Source: Halichondria panicea
Lineage: Eukaryota; Porifera; Demospongiae; Suberitida; Halichondriidae
Length of the DNA: 64,000 bases
NCBI RefSeq assembly: GCF_963675165.1
Contig: NC_087382.1
Span: forward strand, 5,371,963-5,435,962
Direction: 5' to 3'
In this document: positions 34,606 through 48,900 of the stretch, one piece after another
Numbering within the stretch: position 1 is the first letter of the stretch
Layout of the letters: each line of letters begins with the position of its first letter
Notes under the pieces: generated by a model
The model's input: the letters and a program-made list of their open reading frames with translations, nothing else
What the model was told of the DNA's origin: nothing
The model's database searches: none
Position numbers and translations under genes: made by a program

Positions 34606-36698
34606 ATTTTATCAAGCCGCTGAGAAAGGCGCTGGAGTCGAGGCTAGCTACCTAGGTATACACTCGGGAAAGAGGCTCAGACAAGACACAGAGACTCTTG
34701 AGGCTACAAGCACGCCTACAGCAGGTCAGAGCGTCCCCATATCTGAGCCTAAGATCACACAGGCACGCCTGCAGGGGGTCACAGCAGCTTACTTGCCACG
34801 TTTTACTTCCAAGTGTTGTGTTTTTGTGATAATAAACCTGCTAGATCTAGCTCAACACTGATTGATTGTTGTTGTTGTCTCGATCCCTGTCCTGTTGACA
34901 ACAGGACAGTGATCGAGACCAGTCACTACGACAGGTCAGAGCAGCTCAGATGGAGACTTCTGAAGTTGCACATGCACCTTTATAGACAATACAGCATCAC
35001 AGTATACTATTTTGTAATTTAGGTCCGGCAAGAAGTGATAATATCTCCTTCCTCCTAACCTTGCTCCTCATGTTAGTTTGTATAGCCAGCTCCTTCATGC
35101 TGAACTTTCGCTCATACATATGTTTCACCTTGAATCTTGATATTACACCACAGTCAAACTACCCTACACCACTCAGAATAATTGTCACGGGTATACAGCT
35201 GGCACAGGGAAATCGTATCTAATCCACTGCATCAGACTACTTGTTTATATTCACTGTTACACAATCACTGTTACTAATTTCATTTCATGCGATAAATAAA
35301 ACTTACATCATGCACTGTACAACAAACACAAATTGCTCGCTCGCCCCAAATATGCTCTGCATGCTCCTAGTATATATAATTCTGTCTTTATAGAGCCTAT
35401 AGTGTCTTAGGTGAGATCCAGAGGAGAGTTTTGCTCAATCTGGCTGATGCTACAAGCTCTCCCCTACAGCATGTATGCAGGAACAATCACATTTGGTGCT
35501 CATCAGCCCTGTCTTCTGTCTTTTTGCTACTCATAGCCATGCAGCCACCTTCGGTATATAGCCTCGATTCAAGCCTGCATGGTGGCCTGGTTTCGAGGCC
35601 TGATCATATACATGACGTCAACCGTAACATGGATGGTTTCATCCGGTTCTATTGCGTTTCCAATCCCTTCTCCCTCCTTTTAATGTCTTTAATCTATGAT
35701 TGAACCCCCCTTTGAGAAAGAAGTGAGGGAGGCTCAAGCAACTAATTAGCAAGTTGTTCCTTTCTTACTAGCTTTCACATGCACTTCTCACTTACCTTTA
35801 GTCTTTGTTAGTCCTGCGAAGTTTTGTCTGTGCAGTTTCAGTGACTATGAAGGCTAAAAACTCTCCAGCTTAGTGCATGCGGTTGCCCATGCTCACTGTT
35901 TCAAAGAAGTGACGACCTTTCTTTTAGGTAAAATATCAGTCCTTGACCCGCTCCGGCAGAGCCCTGGAACCCCCCTTTCTAGATCCGCCACTGATTCTAG
36001 TGAACCACCATTGGTTGTGTGGGAACCTTGATTAATGCTGTGCAAATTTATTCTGGTCTGTTTTGGGGGATTACAAGTCCGTGAAACATAAGATCAATTT
36101 AAGTGTGGCCTAACGATATCAAACACCAGCTCCTTGTTGGTAGACACCCTAACACCAGGTGGGGGTCATGAGATGCTGCATGTGCACACTGACACTTACT
36201 CCACCATATCTACAACATCATTAGCATCTTATACCCATCGATGTCATGTTTGTAGTGTCAGCTCGAGTATCCCCATGGGTATTCTATTGTCTACATGGAA
36301 TGTGGATGAGAGCATGATCTGAATATTAGAGATGTACTTTTCATAATGTAGGGCTATAACATCAAAAATCAGCTCTAATGTCTCACACAGCCCTCAAAGC
36401 TCAATCACTATTGCTGAGCAAGTCACACAGTTTAGCCCAAATCCAATGCTAATGATAGTCATGTGACCAATGTTTGTTTAGAGAAGGCCACAAAGACAAC
36501 TTGTAACATGTACAATCAGAAAAAAGTTGTGGACTTGCTTTGAGGTCCCCCAACCTATTAAACACAAGACTGTGAACTGTATTCTTCACACAATGTAAGT
36601 GCCAGCTAACATAGATTGTCCTTAAATACATAATAATATAGATCTACCAGCTCAGTTAGATCTAACTGCTACATTCAGAATCAAGAAACACAAGTGCA
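34606..36698. other. repeat-rich spacer upstream of the Roc-COR gene
   Basis: It contains a hairpin at about 34878-34918 (TCTCGATCCCTGTCCTGTTG and its near-complement) and a likely transposon end near 35960-35995 (CCTTTCTAGATCCGCCACTG, a motif common at hAT-like termini). Around 35645-35675, GCGTTTCCAATCCC resembles the end of the element at 4429-5986. No gene was recognised; promoter elements for the downstream gene could not be identified with confidence. Confidence 0.4.
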
Positions 36699-36920
36699 AT
36701 GGATCAATCTCAATCGACACAAGAAGAACAAGAGAATAAACAGCCACAACAAGTGAGCAGTCACAGTCGGTCAGTTCAACACACAAATACTTCACCACTA
36801 ATTGTGAGTACTCCACGCTCAATAAGAGAACAACACATCACTGAAACTGCCTCTGATGATACTCTACAACTAATTGTCAGTATTCCAAGAATACATCGAG
36901 CTGCAGAGTCAGAGAAAAAT
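36699..36920 (+). CDS. exon 1: Q/S-rich N-terminus
   Basis: ATG 36699 (context GTGCAATGG), 74 codons, then donor GTGAGT. Composition is Gln/Ser/Thr rich. SPLIVSTPRSIRE and LQLIVSIPRIHRA form an imperfect internal duplication. Its phase-0 end fits exon 2, 5.9 kb away. No domain is recognised. Confidence 0.5.
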
Positions 36921-39900
36921 GTGAGTGTTCCTTATCCTCTAAAATAATTATCCTCTAATTCAGAAGGTGCTGTGCACGAGTAAAGCAACATGCAGGATTA
37001 CTTCATAGTTGTGGTTGGCACAAGACTAGCCTCGATTCCAGGCCGATTAAAATACGGCCTGGTACCTATTGCATGGGTGATAGTGCGCATGTAGGGGCAC
37101 TAAACAGAAACAACCGGAACTGAAGCCATTAAATGGGCGTGGCTATTGCGAGGTCATTAATCAACACGTGGGCTAATTATCTAAGAGTATAACTCTTCCA
37201 CAGGTTTGTGCAACATGGATGCATTCTTGGTGCAGCTGACTGATCAAGTAGCTAGAGAGTGTACTAGTCTGTAGCTGTACAGCTAGTACATATATAGAGA
37301 ATTTTATTGTTGCTTTATGATTATCATTAACACATTACTGGTGCGTCTAGTTAGTTTTGGGGAGGAAGATGCTCCTCTACTATGATTATATATACATAAT
37401 AAGTCATATGGGTGTCTGGTTGAGTTTCACAACCTGTTTCTTGGCTTCTACTAGAGGGGTGTTCCTGTTTAGTGTCAACCCTCACACTAAAAGAACACCT
37501 CACTAGGAGCTAGAGATACACGCTGTGCAGACGTCACAAGCACAGATTTCCCTACACCACCATTAGAGCACTTGTGAACTCCTAGCAGCCCTTAAAACCA
37601 GTACATCTGGCTCCTAGTGGGGTGTTCCTGTTTAGTGAGAGGGTTGACACTAAACAGGAACACCTCCCTAGGGCCAAAATACAGGCTGTGCAACTCAACT
37701 AGGTACCCAGATGACTTATTATGTACATATAATCGTAGTAATTATAATCATAGTAGTCTTCCTCCCCCCCCAAAAACTAGACATAACAGTAATGTGAATG
37801 GATTTATAAAGTATGCACCATCATTTCTAGCTAGTAAGCTCTATATAGCTACACTACAGTGACACAGAGAAGCTACAGTGCATCCAGCTTAGAGAGTAGA
37901 TTACCACACATTTGTGAGTAGCTGTACTTAAATGTAAATATCTTTCGATTGGAACATTTCTAAGAAATAGTGTTGACACCAATGTGTAGGTGAATGACCA
38001 AGCTACAACATACCCAAAAATGTTTCCGTGGAAACATAAGGTGGTGGATTTGTGGTGATTAATAGAACAACAGCAAATTGTTACAGTGGGTAATCAGTTA
38101 GAGTAATAAAACAGTAGCCTTGTACAGCTAAGGCCCTAGACTTCATCACATAATATTATTGTTCAGGTTTCCTGACCATCCTTTATGGTAGTCTCATGAA
38201 TCAGCCGCACCTTTGGTGTCCGTCTGAGCACTCTTTACATGAACTCATGGGCCACGGTGGATTTCCAACGTGACCAATGAGATTGCTCACAAGCATCAGG
38301 TGACTTGAATAGGAGGCAGCAAATAGTGAAACTTTACATGCGGTTGAGCAGCAAGCAGTGATGTGGCTGAGCAGAGATAGCGGATGTGGTTGCATTTTTA
38401 TGGTTTTGTTAGCTTGTACAGTGACATAATACATTCCATTGTGAAACGACTTCACATAAAGAGTGCTCAGACTGTCACCAAAGGTGCGGCTGATTCATGA
38501 GACTACCTTTATGGGTCTTACCAAGAGTTCATTAGGAAGAGTACGCAACTCCAATAGACTGTACACAGAAAGCATTCCTCCTCCAATCTTACGTCACAGA
38601 TACTGGCTGTAGTAACCGCAACTAGGCAATGAATAAAATTAGTAACTATGTTATTCATTGCCTTTCCTACTGGCAGTTGTAAATGAATAACATAGTGATA
38701 ATCATCACTATGTTATTCATTGCAAATTTGTTTATACAACAGCATGTGGTTGCGACGTAAGATTGGAGAAACGCCTCCTATGATTTTAAGTGGAGTTGCG
38801 TACTCTTCCTAATGAACTCTTGGTCTTACAAATGTCCACAGTGCATGTAATTCATGATTTACTGGTTTTTAGGTATACTTTTGGTTAGAGTAATAACTTC
38901 TGAAAAATTAATAGCTTAGCTTTCAAATTTCTGTAGTAAGTTTACAGATAAATGGGCTACATTTTGATACCAAGAACAGCCTCTATGCTTATTCCATTGT
39001 TGAGATATCACTGAAAAACTGCATATTCTACTATTTTCTATCGTTTTGATGACATCACAAGCTGCTAACTACAAATAGATGACGCTCTAATTAACCACAT
39101 AAGTGGACGTACGTACAATAACTGTACCCCCACTCTTAATTAAGCTTGTGATTGATTAAAGCATCATTGGTTTGTGGTTTGCAGCTGCTGGTGTCATCAA
39201 AACAGTAGAAAACAGTACAATATGTAGTGTTATCTAGGCAATGGAATAAGCATAGAGAATGTTCGTGGCGTGTACAATGGGGGGCTTTGGGAGCTTGAGC
39301 ACTCCCCTGTCCTCCCAGACAACCATGAAACTAATCGTATCACTCAGTAGCTAGCTAGCTAACTGTGCAGCTCTATCTAGATTACAAGTCATGACCACGC
39401 TCAATTGAGCATACGCAATCAGCATTGCAATGTTGTTATGTAATGCATAATAGCTGATCAAGATCCTCTGCACTCTCCCAGTCACCTCTTGCTCCACTGA
39501 GAGATACTGTGAAGCAATGACTAACACTAGACTGACTGGCCATCCCCATTGCAGTGATTGACCAGTTTGCTAGGATGTACCCCAGGAGAATAGTGCATGG
39601 AGATCCTACGAGATGACTGACTCATAATTTTGTCTTATTATCACGCTATGCATGTATTAGATCCCATTTGAGTGTATTTAGTAGGGAACTATGAGCTATA
39701 GTACCGGTGCTATAAATTGCTCTGGGCTACAAACTACAACATTATACATTGTATTGTCATTTAAGAAGATACACATAAAAATTAATGTAGCTAGATGCTT
39801 TGTCTAGTAACATAGTAACAGAACTAGAATGGAAGAGAGAAGCTCTAGAGTATTTTTGGCTTTGTTCGAGAATAGTAAGAGCCGTTCGTTTCTTGGGCAG

Positions 39901-42900
39901 TGTGCTGTACTTTTTTGCTGCATGGGGGAGGAGCTGAAAGATACGTCGCAATAAATGCGGGGGCGTAAAATCCCGCACGCTGTGCGCGCGGCCCCTTTTT
40001 TTGGGCTCTTGAGCACCCTCCTGCTTCAATCTCTAGAAACACCCCTAGCTGTTCTTGGTATCAAAATGTAGCCCATTTATCTATAAACTTATACTATACA
40101 GAAATTTGAAAGCTAAGCTATTAATTTTTCAAAAGTTATTACTCTAACCAAACGTGTACCTAAAAACCAGTAAATCATGAATTACGTGCACTGTGGACAT
40201 TTGTAAGACCCATAAAAGATGGTCAGGAAACTAAACAATTATGTGATGAAATTAGCTGTACAAGATTACTGTTTGATTACTCTAACCGATTACCCACTAT
40301 AACAATTTGCTGTTGTTCTATTAATCACCACAAACCCACCACCTTATGTTTCCATGGAAACATTTTTGGGTATGTTGTAGCTTGGTCATTCACCTACACA
40401 TTGGTATCAGCACCATTTCTTAGAAATGTTCCAATCGAAAGATATTTACATTTAAGTACAGATACTCACAAATTTGTTGTAATCTACTGGATGCACTGTA
40501 CTTAATCGCACCAAGAATGCCTCCATGTCTCACAAACCTGTGTGGGAGAGTACAGCTCTGTTCTCAGTTCGATGATTAGCCCACACTCTCAACAACCCTG
40601 CAATAGCCACGCCCATTATAATGGTTTCATTTCCGGTTGTTCCTGTTTAGTGTGTGTTCTTGTTTAGTGGCCCTATACATACGCATGTGCATGTTAGTTT
40701 ACTCTCCAAAATCTGGGGAATCCCCTTTTTCTTCCTCTATTATTTTTCCGAGGTTATCTATGTACATCAGCTTAGCTCTCTATTGTGTTATTTCAAAAGG
40801 CTTTCACACTAGGCTTTCACACTAGTCAGAAGCCTCTCGTCTACCACTATATGACGGCTGTATGGTCAGGATGTCTTAGCTTGGGCTGTGGGAAGTGTAT
40901 GGTACCTCTTATTAGGCTCTTAACTGCCCACGAAGACAACCCGGCTATAGGACTATCGTAGACGTAGATGAGAGCCTCCAGACTATAGTGTTCAATTGTT
41001 CAAGCCTTCTAGACCAACGCATAAGACACAGCTTCACAGAACTCAGCCCATGCATGAAGATAAAGTATTACGGAACATATTCTTAGTAAACAGTAACGGT
41101 TATAAATCACTAAGGTTATATATACGTTCGTAGTACGATCACCCATAATTATTCTGAGCATTTGAGGTGCATGCGCACTATACTATCACCCATGCAATAA
41201 TTATAGGTACCAGGCGCCGTATTTTTAATCAGTCTGGATTCGAGGCTAGCAAAACAAAACCTGATCATTGATAGTCTTAGTGTTTCTCAAACAAGCACTT
41301 GAAAATGCCTGTTGCTTGAAAATTGTTTGCTCGCTAAGCAAGTTTCTGAATGAGCAGTTTCTCTTTGTGCAGACATTCTGCACCCACTTCTACTATCAGG
41401 GGCGTTTCTAGATTGAAGTAGAGGGGTACTCCTTTTTGATTTACGCCCCTGCATTTATTGCGGCGCGTCTTTTACATGCGTAGCGTGCTAATAAGAGTAT
41501 CAAGACATAATTATTAATACATAGCTAGCTAGAATCAGTCATTTTGTAGGATCTCATTTTTTTGGAGTACAATATTCCGCTCAAAGCACTCAGCACTCAC
41601 TCCTAACACTGATGCCTGTTCGATGCATTATTTATGCATGACTGCTATAAACTGAAGACTGGCAACCCTCAACCTCACTGCAAAAGAGCAAGGAAGTGAT
41701 ACAGAGCATCAGAAAACATACTGATAAACAGTGCTTTGTATGACTACATAATTATTAGTGTATGAATTATTGTTTTTCTTGTTCTCTCGCTGAAAAACGT
41801 TTCATAATCATGCAATGCAATGTTTATCAGTGTCTTTTCATGTTTTCTGATGCTCTCTGATGCACTTCTTTGCTCTTTTGTAGTGAGGCTGAGGGTCAGG
41901 AGGTTGTCAGTGTGTTTAGTTTAGCGATCATATTGAATGCATTTAATAGGCATCAGTGTTGGGAATGAGTGCTTTGAGCGGAATATTGCACATGGAGAAG
42001 TGTACTGCACCACCATATTTTAAGCCTGTTCAGGCTTTTTTGTAAGTCGTTTTTGCTTCAAAACGGTTGTCACATTTTTTTCTTTTGCTATAGCGGTCCA
42101 TGTTTCCTCTTCTGAAAGCAAGCATACGCTGTTTATCCTTCAGAACTATCAATTTTCAAAACGGTTTGCTGGTTGTAACATTTTTCTTGTCTTTTTTTCT
42201 TGTCTGTTCTCTACAGAATCTTTTAGTAGCCTTCTGCAAGCTCTCCTGGTGTTTTAGAGTCTTACGTCTTTGTTCTCTTAAACTCGTCTTCAACTGGGAG
42301 AAACTCAATTTTGTTGTTACGCATCCTTCTGGTTGACAAAGCAACCGCATATCGCGCATGCACATGCAGATTCAACCTGCATTTTGGTTGCTAAGCAATA
42401 AATTCATTATCCCATGGATACTGATGATTATCACGAGTCTGTGCCCAGTAACTGCACGAGTGCCTGCATAGGATATTAATATCCTATTATTGCTTTTTAA
42501 TGCATGCAGTCATGTGAAATTGTACTTTAATTGTCTTATTGCACAGTTAGGTGCATCACTGTGCTTATTGCACACTTTTTCCCTATTACTTATGCAAGAA
42601 GATGGTTCAATAATGATCGAGGTTACGTAACACACGTTAATCAAGAACATTATTGCCTCATCCAAGTTTTTACTTCTGATCATGAAATTTTTTAATTGAA
42701 CCATCCTCTTGTTGCACACATTAAAACACTTAGCTAAGTGTGATATTTCAGTCCGGCATAGAATATTCGTGTTGATGCCTTGTAGTAAGTAGTATACAAA
42801 GACCACATTCATTGGGCTGTGATATCTTGCTGTAGAGAAAGGCTGTGCTACAACTGGAACTCCAAAGCTCACCCTCTGATGAACGAAGACATCATCTGGA

Positions 42901-45900
42901 GGCTGAACTTGCACACATTAATATTAAGATACAAGTTGTGGAAGAGAGACAGAGACTGAGAGTGAAATCTGAGTTTGAGCAGTCACGTAGAAAACAAGGT
43001 GATGGTTGTTTTGTTTTGATAAAAGCGTCCGTTCGGTTAATTATTTTGAACTACAAGTGGGAATGTCCTGGAGATGGGAGCAAATGCTTGGCAAGAAACT
43101 TACTTAGTCAGTCAGACAAAGTGCAGTAAAACGTCGAAATAGTGCAATTTTAAAATTACAATATTATCATCTGGAGGCTGAACTTGCACACATGAGTACA
43201 AGTTAAGGAAGAGATTAAAACGTTCAAGGTACTTATTGTCCATTACTGTAACATCAGAATTTATGGCAGTAAACCTCCGAGGACGAGGGGAAAGCCCCGA
43301 GGCCAAGGATGGTTTACGTTTGCCATAAATTCGAATGTATAGTGGACAATAAGTGGTATATACCCACTTGAATGAAAAGTACTTGCTATATACCTAAGCT
43401 ACCTCACCTTGGATACAACTAGCTAACAGTCTCAAAAACTATTGTAAACGAACGAAAAGCTTGTGCGTATAGCTTGTAGCCAGTGCTCAAGGCATGCAAG
43501 GGAGTTTATGAGGAATGTGCTCCAGGGCTGGGGTTTATGGTAGTTAAACCCCACCCAGTTGCTATGATACAGACCCCAAGTGGGGTATATTAAAATGAGA
43601 GATATAAACAGAGAAAAGGCTAAATAAACCAGCCACTTTCTTGATGTGGCCTGCGGAGATAGAACAGTTTGAACATGAGTCAAAATAAGACTAGAGCACT
43701 AAAGTGCAAACCCTCGGCTGGTGACATGATAATAAAGATAATGCAGTGCATGTAGCATGTATGACCAGCACAAGCAACTCAAGAGCAATAAAACTAAACC
43801 AGACTGGAGGCATGCTGAAACATTGAGTGGTACATGAGACATGCACTGTGGACTGGGATCACAGCAAAGAAGCCTAGAGTCTTAGGCTTAGAGAGGTATG
43901 GCTCCCGCCAGGCTGGAATATAGGATCCAGAGTCAGCCAACAACCAGTCACAATTTTAGCTTTCTACTACCAGAGGAGGCTGGAACCACTTGACCTTAGC
44001 TAATTAAGGTCACTAATTGGATTTATCCAAACTTCTCTTGCAGACTACTTCAAGCCTAGTTTTTAGTGTCTATCAGTTTAAAACTTTATTTTTCAGGGGG
44101 GGTCAAATTTTATTTTCGCCAATTTTGCTCAGAAGCAGAGATACAAGTCTCAAAGCCAGTATGCAGTGACTTCGAGAACAAGCCACTCATGATATCGAGG
44201 CTAGTGCAAGAGGAAGACTTTTGATTGTATCTCTGCTTCTGAGCAAAATTGGCGAAAATAAAATTTTAATTGAAAATAATTGCTGCATGGACATACAACC
44301 TTTCTTTTTCAGTACAGAAGTATAAATTTACGTATCATGACATGCATAAGTGGAAAGTTAAGAGGCAGTACAGAAGTTCAAGAAGAGAATACATGCAGGA
44401 CTAATATAGCCTGTAATGTTATATTGCGATATGTTGAATTCATGACAGCCATTTTAAGTTATTTCAAGAGCATGATATCTAGCCAGTGCATATAGCATAC
44501 CTGTCAGAGGAAGGGAGCTATATAGAGCTAACAGTGTGAAGAAAAGCAACACCTCTGGCTCAGGCAAGCACTGCACTGCACTGACTTCAGAATTTGTGGC
44601 ACAACAGGCGCACGGTTTCTTAACCACGCCTATCTATATATTATTTGGCCACAACGCAATTGCTGAGTCATTAAAGATGGCAGAATTGTCTAGGTAAGAG
44701 AAGTAGAGCCTGAGAGGTCATCTGCCTCGTGGAAGCAATCGCAAATCTGAAGAAGCGCTTTGTAATCCAGGTTGTAGTCGTTTGGAAAGTCTGTGCAGAA
44801 TGTCCTGGAGATGGCTGTACTTGGAGTAAATGCTGGGCAAGAAACTTACTTACTTACTCACTCACTCACTTACTTACTTAGTCAGTCAGACAAAGAGCAG
44901 TCACTGAAGAGCATTGAAACGTCGAAATAGTACAATTTTTTAAATGACAATTTAAAACGTTCATGCATGGATTATGAAATGAGAGATACAAAGAGAGAAT
45001 AAACTATCTGTCTATTCAGTTTCTTGATGTGGCCTTTCCCTGCAGAGATAAAACAGTTCGAATATATAGGAGTCAAAATATGTGAAATATTGCTAAATAC
45101 AGGCAAACCCACTGCCAATTATATGTAAAACCTACTGATAAGTATATATAAAAATTAATTATTGCTATAAAATAGCAATTTGACCACCTGAGGACAACCT
45201 CTGAAATAAGGATAAAAGTTCTGCTCCCAAATTTTTATTGGGAGCTTCCACTGTAGTATATATATAGCATCGTCCATTCTGTTCGTTTTGTCTTTAGCTC
45301 CCTGATAATAATTATCAGACTGGTCTAGTAGGTTACTTAGCGCTATTCCAAACCAGTATACCGTGTGCACGAAGTAATAGACTCCCTTTTGTGTTTGCAT
45401 GCGCATGCAATGTACGTACCAGTTCCGAGCAACTGCATGGAATCGAGGCTAGGCACTCTTTAATGAGAAGTCTTATGATGTCAGTCAGGCTATTTGGAAG
45501 CAGAGAATTGTACTGGAAAACATTTCGTAATTTGGGTGTGTTTATTTTATAAGGCCATACAAATTGATTTTGATTTCCTGGTTCAAAACATTCGTGGTTG
45601 AGCTATGCTTAATCAGTAATTTCGTATTTGCTGCTTTCACTGCAGGTAAAAGCGGGTAATGATTGTTTCATTCGTCGGTAAAATATTCGTCCCCAGGGAT
45701 TCAACCACAAAACCACGAACATCCCCCCAAAAAAAATTATCTGCTACGATATCTATTTCACAGATCTCAAATTCATTGCCCCTAAAATTAATTAGTGGGT
45801 AGGGCAAGCAGCGCATCTGATCAAGGGGTTTGTTCTGAGCATGGGCACAGTAATGTAGAAGGGAGAACAGAAGAATAGTGTTGTTGTGCTAGAAAAAATG

Positions 45901-48900
45901 TTATAGACCAACTTTAGAGGACTCATAACTGCTACAAGAAAGAAAGGAAGAAAGGGATTGGGAACGCAGTAGAAATCCTATTCTATATACAGGCTAGTTG
46001 CGGCATGTGATAGGAAATGCCATACTCTGCGCACTTAACTTAAGGCCCGGGTCCAGATTTCAATACCAAAATTTACACTATGTTCATACTGCTGTATTAT
46101 TTGCAATATACAGTGTATGCTGCATCAAAATGATCCAAAATGAAGCTCAATGTTTTCTTTTTCCAAAAAACTAATTAGCTTAATTCAATTATGCTAATAA
46201 GTCCCATAAATGGTGATGACGTCATGCCACTTTCAGAAAGAGAAGTGCAAATACGGCATTGAAGATGCCAAGATCAAGCTTCAAAAACAAGGCTAGATGA
46301 ACATCTCATAGCTAGGTACTAGTATCCTTGATGGGAAGAGTAGGAGTTATTGTATTCTTGAGATACACAAAATAGCCTACCTCTAGGGTGGCTGTCAGAG
46401 CTAAAGAAGCTAGCATAGCTAAGAAAGTTTTGGACATTTTTACTTCCCATCAAGGAAATATAATCATAACAACATACTCTATCTTTTGAGGGCCTAAACA
46501 GCTACTCTTACCTTGTTTAAGTCCGCCGTATTTGTTGCCAAAGATAATCTATAATAGTTCTAGCAGCTAGCTAAGCAAATACATTGACCTAATGACGTCA
46601 CATGCAATGAATAACATTAATAAACATTATGAATCTCATTAACACTACATGATCTACATGATCTACATAAAATGTTGGCAATGAATAAAATTAATCTTAT
46701 CAGTGCCTGACCCAGGCCCCTTAACTGCGCAGAGTATTTAACACCATAATTTAACCTGGTTCATGGAAACTTCTAACAACAAACAAAGATAATTATTATA
46801 ACACAATACTTTACAAGAAGCGGCAATTATGGGTGATATTTAATTATTTTTATTTCAAGAAGTTGACTGCCAGAGAGATGGTCCAAACTCCCTTGAAAGC
46901 TTTTGGGAGTCTTCTGGAGCTTTGATTTCTATACGACTCGATAAACACACCATGGATAGAAGACATAATTATACCGTGGCAACAATGATACTGATTAATA
47001 CGTGATAATATATTTATATGCATGTTGGTTCAGATTCATCTATCTAGATCTACTCGATCCTCTCCGGTCGGTCTTGACTTGAAAGAACTCTCGGGTCCAC
47101 TTCTATCTTTGTCTGGCATTTCATATTCCTTCTCCACGTTCCCTATAATTATGTCCTGTGTTTGAATTGCTGATAATATTTACTAGCAATGTACTGTATA
47201 ACTAATACAGTGCTATAATCTTACGGGTATAACAATCAATGCGTGTGTGTATAATTATGTAAAAAAAGGGATATAAAATCTATCTGTGCTATTCCATTCT
47301 AATAACACATGCTGCTGTAGAATACAGTGCTATTACTCATCACTGGATGAAGTAAGAGGAACGGAAACATGCTGTACATTCGTGTTATAGATTTTGTTCT
47401 ATTTGTACAATATCCTAGGAAAAATTTACGAAGTATATATAATTATACACAGTAAAAACACATTCGTTATGTATATTAATATGAAACGCATCTTTGAAAT
47501 TTCATGTATGACATAAATTTCTGTCACTAAAATACGATGAAGCATCTCATATAACATACGTGTTTTTACTGTGTATAGCTATTCCCATACACTATAAGGC
47601 TTTCTCTTCACTAAATACAGCCAGGAGTGCATGCATGTATACAGCCTATTACTATAGAAAGAAACTTTCAATATAGCAGAAATCTAATTAGAGAAAATTC
47701 CTTGTAACTCAGTAGCTATAGGAGTCTGTAATTAGTCTGCTATGGCTCAGCATAGCCTACTACCCAATACATAACTGCCCATAAAACGATCAACGCTTTA
47801 GACAGTGCATGGGCAAGTTTGTTTCCAGCACTGTAATCCAAGAACTCAACTCATTAATGAAACTGCATGAATAACTATTTCGAGCAATGAAATTTTGTTA
47901 TACGTGAAAGTTCATTGTCATTGTCAGATTGAAATATTAATATTATATTTTACCTATAATTATACCCATGATCAAATGTTGGTCTGGCCTAATTATCATG
48001 TTATAATATTATAGTTATTCAATTTTAATCATTTCTCTCACAGAGTCACAGCATCTCTTTGATGGCGCCATGAAGGATGGACACGTTCTTCTTCGCAACA
48101 TCAATCTCCTACTCATGGGTGCAGCTGGTAGCGGTAAATCAGCGACAAAAGATCTCTTGCTTGGTAATCCACCCTCAGGAGTACGGAACAGTACTCCATG
48201 TCGAGATAGAATAGCCCACGTTCGACCAGTCACCAATCTTCATTTCCATAGTTTCGAGAGCAAATGGGAGGAAGTGAGCGAACATGTTTTGATCAAAATG
48301 CTGGCTAAGGCCATTCAGCATCTACCCCAGAGCTCTCGTGACAAGTTGCCTAGTGACCTTCAGACCAGGCTCAGAGAATTGGCCAGTACCAGTGCAGCAA
48401 CCGAAGCTAATTCAACCCCACTTTCTCAAGAAAGTGTGCCTCCTGTGCAGCAAGCAATCAAAGATGTCGTCACGTTAGTCGTTGAAGCTATGGTGTCAAT
48501 ACCTTTACAACAAGAAGCCTCAATCTCCTCAACTGAAAGCAAAGAACTGTTTGGTACAAAAACGATGCGTGTGACCGACAATGGTGGACAGCCCCAGTTT
48601 CACGATGTGGCCCCTCTCTTCATTCGACATGCTTCAGCAGGGCTGTTTGTTTCCAGGCTCACTGATGATTTTGCAGATTATCCCCACGACGACTTGTACA
48701 AGGATGGAAAGCCAGTCGGTCCCTCATCTCCATCTCACCTTTCCTATCTGGAAACCGATATGAGTTTACTGCGATCCTTTCTCTCCTGCAAGCGGGATAG
48801 GATAACGCCACGCCCCATCTTTGTGGGCACTTTCTCCGATAAAATCAAAGATCAAAAAGTTATCGACAAGAAAAACCAAGCTTTGTTTGATGCTTTGCCT

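Larger units (their letters stand above)
37029..41246. mobile_element. 4.2-kb palindromic TIR element in intron 1 of the Roc-COR gene
   Basis: Starts GCCTCGATTCCAGGCCG and ends in the inverse (GGATTCGAGGC), with TA on each side (37027-37028 and 41247-41248). The right arm (about 40049-41246) matches the left arm (about 37029-38977) along its length once insertions in the left arm are removed; both carry, in opposite sense, the CACTAAACA...GGAACAACCGGAA stretch and the AAATGTAAATATCTTTCGAT stretch. The centre (about 38980-40048) contains another inverted repeat. No transposase recognised. It shares its terminal motif with the element at 60065-61148. Confidence 0.75.

Noticed and set aside
42510-42914. 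134-codon minus-strand open frame
   Set aside because: It lies opposite exon 2 and intron sequence, has no recognisable domain, and exon 2 has the better coding and splice case.
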